In this document: piece by piece, positions 35,937-45,016 of the stretch
How positions within the stretch are numbered: the first letter of the stretch is position 1
Layout of the letters: each line of letters begins with the position of its first letter
DNA from: Smallanthus sonchifolius
Taxonomy: Eukaryota; Streptophyta; Magnoliopsida; Asterales; Asteraceae
Assembly (NCBI GenBank): GCA_023525975.1
Contig: CM042018.1
Span: 71,617,001 to 71,681,000, forward strand
Length of the DNA stretch: 64,000 nucleotides
Direction: 5' to 3'
Notes under the pieces: model-generated
The model's database searches: none
What the model was told of the DNA's origin: nothing
The model's input: only the letters and a program-made list of their open reading frames with translations
Made by a program: the position numbers and the translations under genes

Positions 35937-37148
35937 ATCACACCCTCAAATTCCACCTATGGGGTTCTACCGTGAGGCGTGCGACAAACCAGGATCGTAG
36001 TCATCGGTCATGTTGAACGACCACTATATGAATTTAAAAATACTGATTTTGTACATTCAACATGAGTAAAACGTGATTTCATAGTTTAAGTTGCAGAAGC
36101 GTACATTGATATAAAACCCAAAAGTAATTACGCGCAAACAAAGCGCCAAGTACTGTAAATAATGTGTAATAAATCATTGTTCATTTAATGATAAAACAAA
36201 TGCGACTCCATGATGCATCCTAGTCCTGATGTGTACCATAGTGACCTGAGAAAACATGCTTAAAGTGTCAACACAAGGTTGGTAAGTTCACAGGTTTGTA
36301 AGTAAATAAACTGTTTGGGTGTTTGCAGGATCCACATACATAAGTCATACCTATTGTTAGCAAGACAAAGTACAAGTTACTCTAAGCGTTCGCAACCAAA
36401 GCTGACTATTTGTGTTTGAATGCCTTCCGCCATTGCTAACATCAACAATGGCGAATGTTTAGGATAATTTACACTCGTTCGACCTCCAATCGAGCTAGCG
36501 CAACGAGCCCGGGTGGGGTTTGTCAAACCCAGTAGTACTACACAAATTTCCTCACTATATACCTTATACTAACGGTTCGAGGATATAAGGACTTAGTATG
36601 TTATGTTTGCGCTTAAGTAAACAACTGGTAATGAATTATTATGTGATCCGTATTTGTTTGTGTGCATGCTTCTCCCACAATGGGAAAACAAGTAAAAGGA
36701 TGTTTGTTTGTGTGCATGTTTCTCCCTTAACAGGAAAATAGGTAAAAAGGGTCTTTAAACTCACCTTAGAGCGCATGCTAGACTGCAAGTGTTGTACCGG
36801 TGGCCCGCTAAAGGCTACCTATCATGTATAAGTCTATAAATGTGTGTTCGTGTTGGTTCATGAAACCCGTTGTATCCAAACAATCCAAATTGTTTATAGG
36901 TTTTGAAAAGATTAACATGCTTGACTAGTTTGCCCAAGTTTGACTTTTTTTGACCAAGTTGACCCGACAACCCGTGGGTGACTCGTATAGTGCCTTAATG
37001 CTTGTTTAGTATACTAATACACATAATATACAAGTAATTCATGTTTCACGATACATACATGATTCACAAGACTTCCTAACATGGCAAGCTATGAACATCG
37101 AATGTATCTTAATCAATAAGGTTACTATTTTTAGTAATGTATGAACAT
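35937..37148 (-). repeat. Minus-oriented gypsy LTR, probable
   Basis: The left edge reads TATCACACCCTC and then GTGAGGCGTGCGAC, the inverse of a gypsy LTR 3' end. Near 36248-36297 the plus strand reads TGACCTGAGAAAACATGCTT, then GTCAACACAAGGTTGGTAAG. This is the inverse of the conserved G4 LTR block at 40310-40360. The LTR start is not defined; T1 begins at 37149, perhaps inserted in it. No coding match. Confidence 0.55.
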
Positions 37149-37734
37149 TGTTAGGGATTGATTTTCATGCAGGATCCTGAATCTAGCGAAATCCGTAATC
37201 CAAGATCCTAGTAACTTCGGTATCCTGAATATTAATGCTACTAACGGTTACTTGTCCTCTATTTCTTTTATTGCTTGCAAGTAAAAAGTGTGTAACCACT
37301 TATCCATGAAGGCCCAGTCGTCTAATCAATGGAAACGTGTGGAATGAGCGTAGAAAGCTTCTACAACAGTCCCAAGGGAAGAATTAGCCGAGATCCAAGA
37401 TTTTCGGAAAGTTAGTTAGGCTTATCCATGTATAAATATAGCAGTAATATCGATTAGAAAAACACACACAATCACACTTAGCATCATCGAATACTCGCGA
37501 ACAAGTTAACACTTAGATATCGATCATCTACTGCTCAACACTTGTAATCTTTTTATCATTTTATTCAAGAAGCGAGGCAGGTGTCGATTGTCACCTACCG
37601 AGGTTTTATGTCGGAGATCCTTAAAGATCAAGGGCTTTCCCCGTAAACAACCGTGTCAAGTTTTACATTCTTATATCTACTTCACTTACTAAGTTTGGTT
37701 ACAAAATTAGCCTCAATAATTTTTACCCAAAACA
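37149..37734 (+). repeat. T1 5' LTR, probable
   Basis: TGTTAGGGAT at the left and CCCAAAACA at the right give TG...CA edges directly before the primer site. Length is 586 bp. TATA-like TATAAATATAG lies near 37431-37441. The partner LTR is not in the window, so the left edge is less certain than the right. Confidence 0.65.
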
Positions 37735-37737
37735 ATT

Positions 37738-37755
37738 TGGCGCCCACCGTGGGGC
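37738..37755 (+). other. T1 primer-binding site
   Basis: TGGCGCCCACCGTGGGGC follows the LTR end. TGGCGCC is the 5' start of primer sites typical of Tat/Athila gypsy elements, which use a tRNA other than initiator Met. The exact tRNA cannot be fixed without a tRNA list. Confidence 0.75.
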
Positions 37756-37829
37756 AAGTGGTGCTTTTCATCTTAAAATCTTTGTTAAAGTTTGTGTTCA
37801 ATCATTATTTTTCCAAACTAATTTCGAAA

Positions 37830-38428
37830 ATGTCATCCCAATCCAAAAATGTTTCTGTTTCTACTCCATCTTCAAGCTCTGGGTTAAAGAACCCTCTTCC
37901 TTCTCCTCCGTTCCAGAAGAGTGATAATCTGCAGAAGAAGACTACTTCTGTGGGTCTTTTTGGATCTGGGATACCGGCTGGGGGACATGTGCTAGTTTCA
38001 AATGATGAGATCCTCAATCTATTCTCAGAAGTGAAGCAACAAATGGAGCAGCAGAAAAAGACTAACCTAACATTGTTCGGAGAGCTTGAAAAGCTCAGAT
38101 AGTCAAAGAAACCAGTGGAAGTGACGACTCCGCTGCAACCAAGGAACCTGGACTTTAATTATTCAGGATCCTCAGGAATCCATAAGGGAGACTTTCTTCC
38201 CATGCAAACCGGAATCACTGCAGTTGGTCCTACCCCGGTTGTTAGAGTTACAACAAATCATGATCTTGGAGTTACTCTGGGATCATCATTTTGAAATCCT
38301 GAGAACGGTAACACTTACAATCAATTCTCAAACACTAACGAATTTGTGCAGGATACAGGAATCACTCCATCCATGGCCAAGGAGTTAAAGAAGTTAAGAG
38401 AGATGATCTCAAGTGTACCAGGTGTAGT
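37830..38428 (+). pseudogene. T1 gag, 5' part
   Basis: The ATG at 37830 starts MSSQSKNVSVSTPSSSSG, a Ser-rich N-terminus, with a coiled-coil-prone VKQQMEQQKKTNLTLFGELE near 38030-38095. A TAG at 38100-38102 and a TGA near 38292 interrupt the same frame. The frame continues to MAKELKKLREMISSVPGVV, where G4 is inserted. It resumes at 48620. Confidence 0.75.
38424..38428. repeat. G4 target-site duplication (left copy of GTAGT)
   Basis: GTAGT directly precedes the G4 LTR and recurs at 48620-48624 after the other LTR. It is a perfect 5-bp duplication within T1 gag. Confidence 0.95.
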
Positions 38429-39335
38429 TGTGACAACCCGACATTTCAGGTCAATATCCGTACACATTATAAACAAGTTTACATAATAATTATTTTTGTG
38501 ATTTATTTAATTTCGCAAACAAGGACTTTAGAGTCTAACAAAAACCGAGCATTGTCTCAGTTCACATTTGGTAATTCTAGGAGTTACCGGATCACGTGTT
38601 ATATACACCGACAAATTCGAACAATAGTGGATAAATTAAATATCCAGGCATATATATATTACACAAATTTTAAGTTGGTCAATAAATTATTTTTAGAATA
38701 AAATTATAATACTGTGGGGAAAATAAACCGAATTAAACTACCCCTTTAAAACTCTAATTGATATTAATACCATAAATAAAGTAGTGGTAAAATCTAATTA
38801 TTACTAAAAAAAAAAAATTAAATTAAATTAATTAACCTAATCCAACCCACTTACCCTTGACTTTCTCGGCCGAAGCCAGAGAAAAGCCATTCCACTCTCA
38901 CGTCCCCATTTACCTCACATTCAAATTTTTATTCCAAAACCCATATCTCCTACTTGCGAGAATTCAGATATAACCCATACTCTTTTCAATCAAAAACTCT
39001 CACAATTTTCACTTTATCACTCATTTCATACGGCAAATTCTCCATTTCTCTTCAAACCGAAGCCGAGTTTTAAGGCGAAATCCTACCACAATCCAGTATT
39101 TTAAGAAGAATCTCAAGTGTTTCTGCAAAAGAGTCGAGATCATCTCTGTTTTATTTCATCATCTTCATCTCGGTTTTAAGGTAAAAACTCGACATTTTCA
39201 CATTAGTTTCTTTAAAACCATAGCTAAACTTACATCTTATTTAAACGCAAGAAAGATAACAAGAAGAGTGTGTCGAATTCAAGTTTAAAATATCAAAATA
39301 TGCAGGACTGATTCTGTCAAACAGAAGTCCAGTAA

Positions 39336-39627
39336 TCGAAACTAGGAGTTTCGATACCAGTTAACTCAATCGAAACTAGGAGTTTCGATACCTTTTACTC
39401 AATCGAAACTAGGTAGTTTCGATAGCAAATACTCAATCGAAACTAGGTAGTTTCGATACCTTTTACTCAATCGAAACTAGGTAGTTTCGATAGCAAATAC
39501 TCAATCGAAACTAGGTAGTTTCGATACCTTTTCTCAATCGAAACTAGGTTGTTTCGACTCCTGACCACTCCATCGAAACTAAGTAGTTTCGACACACATA
39601 TGCCCAATCGAAACTAAGAAGTTTCGA
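39336..39627. repeat. G4 LTR palindrome array, 9 units (5' copy)
   Basis: Nine units of about 34 bp carry TCGAAACTAGGTAGTTTCGA or a variant, each an imperfect or perfect inverted repeat. Spacers alternate between ATACCTTTTACTCAA and ATAGCAAATACTCAA. This alternation suggests that a two-unit block was duplicated. The array recurs at 47334-47625 in the 3' LTR. Confidence 0.95.
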
Positions 39628-39856
39628 CACCTGTACAACAGTCCCAGTTGGGCAGTAACTCAAAACTATTTTATAACAAAACATGTGTTGGAAAACTAAA
39701 ACGATATTTAAACAAACACAATCAGATTTACAAGGTCGGTGAACAATTTACAATTAAGACGTTGGTCTTAACAACAATTTACCCTTGGTATCTAGGGTAC
39801 AAATAGTCAAGGTTGACTACAACAAGTATTATCACAAGTATATACACAAACTCAAG

Positions 39857-40356
39857 GTGAGTTTCACGGCCCCTTTCTTTTTACTGTTTTCTAATATTTG
39901 GGGGAAGAACATACTTCAACTATTTTATGGGATAACAAGAGAATAAGACACGACTTTATGTTTACATGGGATGAGAACAACACATTGGAGGCCGCTAAAG
40001 TCCCCTGGAACAACATAGTAACCATTAACTGTAGCCTAGGGTCCTATGAATAGTACTATGGAGAGTGACGTCTCCCGGTCATGGTTAGTCGCGCTAACCA
40101 CAATCTGGAGGATTTATGGCCGCATAGAATCTGATAACGCTTAATAGGGGCTCACACATGTCATGGTTTGGTTACGCCTCATGTATGAACATATTATTTG
40201 TATTCCTAGCTAGTTTACAAATGGGTCAACAATTCTTATTCTGCTTATCTCATGCAACTGAATTATTTATGAAAAAAATGAAGTTTACAAAGAACAATTT
40301 GATTAAACCTGTGAACTCACCAACCTCGTGTTGACGATTTTAAGTATGTTTTTCAG
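39857..40356 (+). promoter_or_regulatory. Candidate intron in G4 LTR
   Basis: The donor reads AAGGTGAGTTT and the acceptor TATGTTTTTCAG, both close to plant consensus. The acceptor block is conserved in two other LTR relics in the window (near 9045-9060 and, inverted, near 36248-36290). Whether it is spliced cannot be told from sequence alone. Confidence 0.45.
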
Positions 40357-40626
40357 GTAACTGAACGTGATTTCAAGGTTAGCAATGTAGATTACATGCA
40401 TGCACGATGGATACTTCTCAAGGAGGATTTCCCTTGTATAACTCATTGAATTGAGTCATATTTGTGAAATCTTAATGTTTTGTAAACTCAGATTATGTTT
40501 TGTAATGTAAAACATTAAACTTGTTAATGTATCCATTTATCATGTATGTGTTTGCGGTAATCATATGCTTTGGAATCCATGAACGTTGCGCCTCGCGTTT
40601 CCGCCTTGGCGGGGTGTGACAGAAAC

Positions 40627-40639
40627 TGGTATCAGAGCC
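40627..40639 (+). other. G4 primer-binding site
   Basis: TGGTATCAGAGCC, five bases past the LTR end, complements the initiator tRNA-Met 3' end. Confidence 0.93.
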
Positions 40640-40747
40640 ATTGATTATAGTGAACTAGGAATCTAAATTGGAACCTAGTCTATAATCTAAATGACTCACT
40701 AAAACGTTTTCATTGCATAAGCATTGCATGACCAGTCATTTTGTCAT

Positions 40748-41527
40748 ATGGATATTGTAGACACAAGCATGTCGTCACATTCACATTCTGATCCCGTCTC
40801 TGACACTGAATCAAATGAGGAATTTTCCGCCTCACGTCCCAAAAATCAAGTACAAACCCGTAGCTCCACACCACCTAAAGTCGCCTTGGGAAAACCGCCT
40901 ATCGTCTACCGAAAGAAAAGCGGAGGACCAGTTAAGGTGCAAAGCGCTAGGAAGAAGGTTCGACTTCCACGCAAAAGGAATCTAGCAGCCCGTGACCCAG
41001 AAGACTTGGTGGCTGGTGAAGAACCACCTAGGCAAAGACCCTGCTACCACCCTACTGTGGGAACCATCCGTTGGATGCCTCGTACCCTGGCACGTTGGAG
41101 GGAGATGGAGAGCATTCCATCTACCTTTGAGCTTGGAGAGTCTTCTAACTCCCCAACACCCCTACCCCACACTGGGGAAGCCATAGAGCTCACTGTGCCT
41201 ACCTTGGTAGCTCGCGTTCGTACGCATGAGGAGCGTCTTGATGATCTCCTAGATGACATCCGGGCACAGGGGGATGCAGCCACGCGACTTCGTCAAGGAC
41301 TCGGATCTCGAGTCCAGACTCTAGATGACCGCACCCGAAACATACAAGATGCCACTAACTATCTAGAGTTGAGAGCTGACATGGACTGGCAGTTCACAGT
41401 TACGGTCCGAGACATGGTGGAGGCGCTAGAAGAAAGGACGTTGGCTGCAGAATTTGTGGCTAGAGCAAGCTTTGTTATGGCAGGACTTGCCATGATGATT
41501 GGATTGTACTCTCACTTCTTCTTCTAA
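40748..41527 (+). CDS. G4 ORF0: coiled-coil protein with C-terminal membrane-anchor-like tail
   Basis: An intact 259-codon frame between the primer site and gag. The ATG at 40748 (MDIVDTSMSS) is the first good start. The N-terminal third is Ser/Asp-rich (SHSDPVSDTESNEEF), followed by a basic stretch (KVQSARKKVRLPRKRN) that could bind nucleic acid or act as a nuclear signal. From about residue 145 a long heptad-like stretch (ARVRTHEERLDDLLDDIRAQ) suggests a coiled coil. The last 23 or so residues (FVMAGLAMMIGLYSHFFF at the end) are hydrophobic, as in tail-anchored proteins. It has no gag or pol motif. Its role is unknown; being intact in a very young copy suggests it matters. Confidence 0.8.
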   Translation: MDIVDTSMSSHSHSDPVSDTESNEEFSASRPKNQVQTRSSTPPKVALGKPPIVYRKKSGGPVKVQSARKKVRLPRKRNLAARDPEDLVAGEEPPRQRPCYHPTVGTIRWMPRTLARWREMESIPSTFELGESSNSPTPLPHTGEAIELTVPTLVARVRTHEERLDDLLDDIRAQGDAATRLRQGLGSRVQTLDDRTRNIQDATNYLELRADMDWQFTVTVRDMVEALEERTLAAEFVARASFVMAGLAMMIGLYSHFFF

Positions 41528-41764
41528 ACCTAATATGGGCGGGTTGTGCCCATAGTACATTATGTAGTTTAAAACTTTAGTACTGATGAGGTCATGAGAA
41601 CCCATCACTTTTGTATCCGTTTCTTTTGGGAACAATGTACTATGAATGTTTTAACTATGTATATAAGGGTTTATGTTTTGATGTTGTCGTATCCTTATGC
41701 CATGTGCTATCATTATTGTCATATAATGTTATTTCTTTTTAATTGATGTGTTAGAAAGAACGTC

Positions 41765-41998
41765 ATGGCACCAAAGCGTAGCACACCCCGTAACACTACT
41801 GGAGACAACAATGAGACGATTTCTCCAAATGTAGAACAACTCATAGCACAGCGAGTAGCTGCTGCCATGCAACAGTATGAGGCAAACCGAAATAGTGGAG
41901 GAGGAAACGGCAGTGGTACCGGCGGAGGAGGTGCAGGAGGTAGCGGTACAGCTGGAGGTTCCGGAGGTTCCGGAGGTAATAGAATAAATAAGTCGTAA
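41765..41998 (+). CDS. G4 gag N-terminal segment, ended by an in-frame TAA
   Basis: The ATG at 41765 opens MAPKRSTPRNTTGD, the usual Gag start of this group. It continues through VEQLIAQRVAAAMQQYEANR into a Gly/Ser-rich linker and stops at TAA (41996-41998). The main gag-pol frame resumes in the same frame three codons later with an ATG at 42008. In related elements I would expect one continuous Gag, so this stop probably splits it. A CAA to TAA change is the simplest cause; readthrough is possible. Confidence 0.8.
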   Translation: MAPKRSTPRNTTGDNNETISPNVEQLIAQRVAAAMQQYEANRNSGGGNGSGTGGGGAGGSGTAGGSGGSGGNRINKS

Positions 41999-42007
41999 CA
42001 CCTAGTC

Positions 42008-45000
42008 ATGATCCGAATTAATGACGTTATGACTCGTAATTCTACAGATGCTCCAATTAGGAAGTGCTCCTACAAGACCTTTCTATCTTGCAAACCCCGT
42101 AACTTCAATGGCACCGAGGGTGCAGTTGGACTAATGAGATGGATAGAGAAGATGGAATCGGTGATTGATATTAGTGAATGCACCGCTGACTGCATGGTGA
42201 AGTATTCTACATGCTCACTCACTGATAAAGCTTTAACTTGGTGGAATTCACAAGTAAAGACTTTGGGAAGGCAGACAGCATATGAGTTGTCATGGGAAGA
42301 CCTGAAGGCCATGATGATCGAGGAATATTGTCCTCGAAATGAGTTGCAAAAGATCGAATCTGAAATGTGGAACTTGCAAATGACAGGAGATGATGTTGCT
42401 GGCTACACTGACCGATTCAATGAGTTAGCAATCTTGGTTCCACACATGGTTACCCCGGAATACAAGAAGGTTGAAAGATATTTGTGGGGTCTCGCACCTC
42501 AAATTCGAAGTCTGGTGACTTCATCGAACCCTATGGATGCCAAGAGCGCCATAACTTTAGCTTTCAAGCTAAGGGATAATGCTGTACGTGATGGTTTGTT
42601 TGAGAAGAAGGAGACCGAAGGAGGGAAATCTGGAGAAAAGAGGAAATGGTTTGGAAAACCAATTAATCAAAACAAGAATCAAATTTACAAGAGACCTGAA
42701 ACTATGAAAGCCTTTGTCGCCAACACTGTGGAACAAAAAGGATACCTTGGAGCACGACCAAGGTGTGACAATTGTGGATATCATCACAGTGGGAAGTGTA
42801 CCCAATGTGGAAAATGTAAAAAGTATGGACATCTAGCCCTTGACTGTAGGAGCAATACGAACCCTAACAAGATAAATCAAGTAGCAGGAAAAGTCAACCC
42901 AGGAACAGAAAGGATGAATCAAGGATGCTTTGAGTGTGGAGATCCAAAGCACTTCAGAAAAGACTGTCCAAAGTTGAAGAACCGAAACGACAATCAGGCC
43001 CGTGGAAGAGCATTTGTGATGGGAGCTGGTGACGCACGACAAGATCCAAACATTGTCACTGGTACGTTCCCGATAAATAATCACTATGCCTCTATACTTT
43101 TCGATACGGGTGCTGATTTGAGTTTTGTGTCAAATGACTTTAAGTCCCTACTCGGTATTAAGCCCAGCAAACTAGAACAAAAGTATACAATTGAATTAGC
43201 GAACGGAAAATTAATTAATACCGGAGAGGTCATTCAAGGTTGTACCTTATATCTTAAAAATCACACATTTAGTATAGATCTGTTACCTATTGACTTAGGA
43301 AGCTTTGACGTTGTTATTGGCATGGATTGGTTGTCAAAGAATCATGCAGAGATTGTTTGTTTTGAGAAGATTGTCCAAATTCCACTCCCAAACGGAGAAG
43401 TTCTTTCGATTCAAGGTGAGAAGAGTGGAGTAGCGTTAAGGATGATAAACTGCATGAAAACTCGTAAGTACCTACGCAAAGGCTATTACGTATTCCTGGC
43501 TCACGTCGTCGAGAAGAAACCCGAGGAACGTCGACTTGAGGATATACCAATCGTTAAGGAATATCCTGAAGTTTTTCCTGAAGACTTACCTGGTTTACCA
43601 CCACCTAGGCAAGTCGAATTTCGAATCGATTTGGTACCAGGAGCCGCCCCGGTTGCGCGATCACCATATCGATTAGCACCTTCTGAAATGCAGGAATTAT
43701 CAAATCAACTTCAAGAGTTGCTTGATAAAGGTTTCATAAGAGCGAGTTTCTCACCTTGGGGAGCTCCGGTCCTATTCGTAAAGAAAAAGGATGGAACCTT
43801 TAGGATGTGTATTGATTACCGAGAATTAAACAAGCTTACAATCAAAAACCGATACCCACTTCCTCGAATAGATGATTTGTTTGATCAACTACAAGGTTCT
43901 AGCTTCTACTCTAAGATCGACCTACGTTCGGGATATCACCAATTAAGAATCCAAGAAGAAGATGTACCAAAGACAGCATTTAGGACTCGTTATGGTCACT
44001 ACGAATTCCTAGTTATGCCATTTGGTTTGACAAACGCACCAGCTGTTTTCATGGATCTCATGAACCGCGTGTGCAAACCATACTTGGATAAATTCGTGAT
44101 TGTGTTTATCGATGACATATTAATATATTCACGAACCAAGGAGGATCATGAACATCATCTTAAATTAATCTTAGAACTACTCAGAAACGAGAAACTTTAC
44201 GCTAAATTCTCTAAGTGTGAGTTTTGGATCCAAGAAGTGCATTTTCTTGGACATGTCATCAACAAGGAAGGAATTCACGTTGATCCATCTAAAATTGAAG
44301 CGATCAAAAACTGGGAAGCACCAAAGACTCCGACAGAAGTACGTCAATTTTTAGGTTTGGCCGGCTATTACAGACGATTCATCGAGAATTTTTCAAAAAT
44401 AGCCCTGCCTTTAACCAAATTAACCCAGAAAGAAAATAAGTATGATTGGAATGACAAGCAAGAGTCAGCTTTTCAAATACTAAAGCAGAAGCTGTGTAGT
44501 GCACCAATTCTATCCCTTCCTGAGGGAATCGACAATTTTGTCGTATACTGCGATGCATCACACCAAGGACTGGGTTGTGTGTTAATGCAAAGAGACAAAG
44601 TCATCGCATATGCCTCACGACAACTAAAAGTGCACGAAAAGAATTATACGACCCACGACTTGGAATTGGGTGCAGTTGTGTTTGCGCTCAAAATTTGGAG
44701 ACATTACCTTTACGGTACAAGATGTACTATCTTTACTGATCACAAGAGTCTCCAGCATATCTTTGATCAAAAGGAACTTAACATGAGACAACGTCGTTGG
44801 GTAGAACTACTAAACGATTATGATTGTGATATCAAGTACCATCCCGGGAAAGCAAATGTCGTAGCGGACGCTTTAAGTCGCAAAGAACGAGTTAAAACTC
44901 TTCGTGTTCGTGCCTTAGGATTGACAATTCATACGAATCTTACTACTCAAATTCGGATGGCACAACATGAGGAATCAAAGAAGAAAACATTCAGAATGAA

Positions 45001-45016
45001 GCTTTACGAGGAATGA
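42008..45016 (+). CDS. G4 gag-pol: capsid, two zinc knuckle sets, protease, RT, RNase H
   Basis: This 1,002-codon frame has the capsid domain (CSYKTFLSCKPRNFNGTEG near residues 20-38), Cys/His knuckles at residues 253-280 and an intact CFECGDPKHFRKDC at 307-320. Protease has FDTGAD (365-370). RT spans about 545-760, with SKIDLRSGYHQL, MPFGLTNAPAVF and catalytic FIDDILIYS (700-708). RNase H (846-960) has YCDASHQGLG, THDLELG and TDHKSL. The frame then shifts: after residue 985 the tail KKKTFRMKLYEE is out of frame with the expected path into integrase. The TGA overlaps the ATG of the next frame (ATGA at 45013). Confidence 0.95.
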   Translation: MIRINDVMTRNSTDAPIRKCSYKTFLSCKPRNFNGTEGAVGLMRWIEKMESVIDISECTADCMVKYSTCSLTDKALTWWNSQVKTLGRQTAYELSWEDLKAMMIEEYCPRNELQKIESEMWNLQMTGDDVAGYTDRFNELAILVPHMVTPEYKKVERYLWGLAPQIRSLVTSSNPMDAKSAITLAFKLRDNAVRDGLFEKKETEGGKSGEKRKWFGKPINQNKNQIYKRPETMKAFVANTVEQKGYLGARPRCDNCGYHHSGKCTQCGKCKKYGHLALDCRSNTNPNKINQVAGKVNPGTERMNQGCFECGDPKHFRKDCPKLKNRNDNQARGRAFVMGAGDARQDPNIVTGTFPINNHYASILFDTGADLSFVSNDFKSLLGIKPSKLEQKYTIELANGKLINTGEVIQGCTLYLKNHTFSIDLLPIDLGSFDVVIGMDWLSKNHAEIVCFEKIVQIPLPNGEVLSIQGEKSGVALRMINCMKTRKYLRKGYYVFLAHVVEKKPEERRLEDIPIVKEYPEVFPEDLPGLPPPRQVEFRIDLVPGAAPVARSPYRLAPSEMQELSNQLQELLDKGFIRASFSPWGAPVLFVKKKDGTFRMCIDYRELNKLTIKNRYPLPRIDDLFDQLQGSSFYSKIDLRSGYHQLRIQEEDVPKTAFRTRYGHYEFLVMPFGLTNAPAVFMDLMNRVCKPYLDKFVIVFIDDILIYSRTKEDHEHHLKLILELLRNEKLYAKFSKCEFWIQEVHFLGHVINKEGIHVDPSKIEAIKNWEAPKTPTEVRQFLGLAGYYRRFIENFSKIALPLTKLTQKENKYDWNDKQESAFQILKQKLCSAPILSLPEGIDNFVVYCDASHQGLGCVLMQRDKVIAYASRQLKVHEKNYTTHDLELGAVVFALKIWRHYLYGTRCTIFTDHKSLQHIFDQKELNMRQRRWVELLNDYDCDIKYHPGKANVVADALSRKERVKTLRVRALGLTIHTNLTTQIRMAQHEESKKKTFRMKLYEE

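Larger units (their letters stand above)
38429..40621 (+). repeat. G4 5' LTR (2,193 bp)
   Basis: It begins TGTGACAACCCG and ends GGGGTGTGACA. TATA-like sequences GTTATATACA (about 38600) and GCATATATATATT (about 38648) are candidate promoters. An array of nine palindromic units lies at 39336-39627. A donor-like CTCAAG|GTGAGT at 39856/39857 and an acceptor-like TGTTTTTCAG ending at 40356 would bound a 500-bp intron. Confidence 0.96.

Noticed and set aside
38498..38701. Short open frame in the G4 LTR, present in both LTRs
   Set aside because: It is AT-rich with no motif or context, and probably open by chance.
39336..39627. Regular repeat-spacer layout resembling a CRISPR array
   Set aside because: It lies within a plant retrotransposon LTR, the spacers are near-identical and alternating, and no cas genes are present.
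40627..40639. tRNA-Met-like match as a possible tRNA gene
   Set aside because: Only 12-13 bases match, next to an LTR end, and there is no cloverleaf. It is a primer-binding site; the same applies to the other primer sites listed.
41719..42009. Pro-rich open frame on the minus strand
   Set aside because: It is the antisense of the Gly/Ser-rich Gag linker of G4, so it is a composition artefact.
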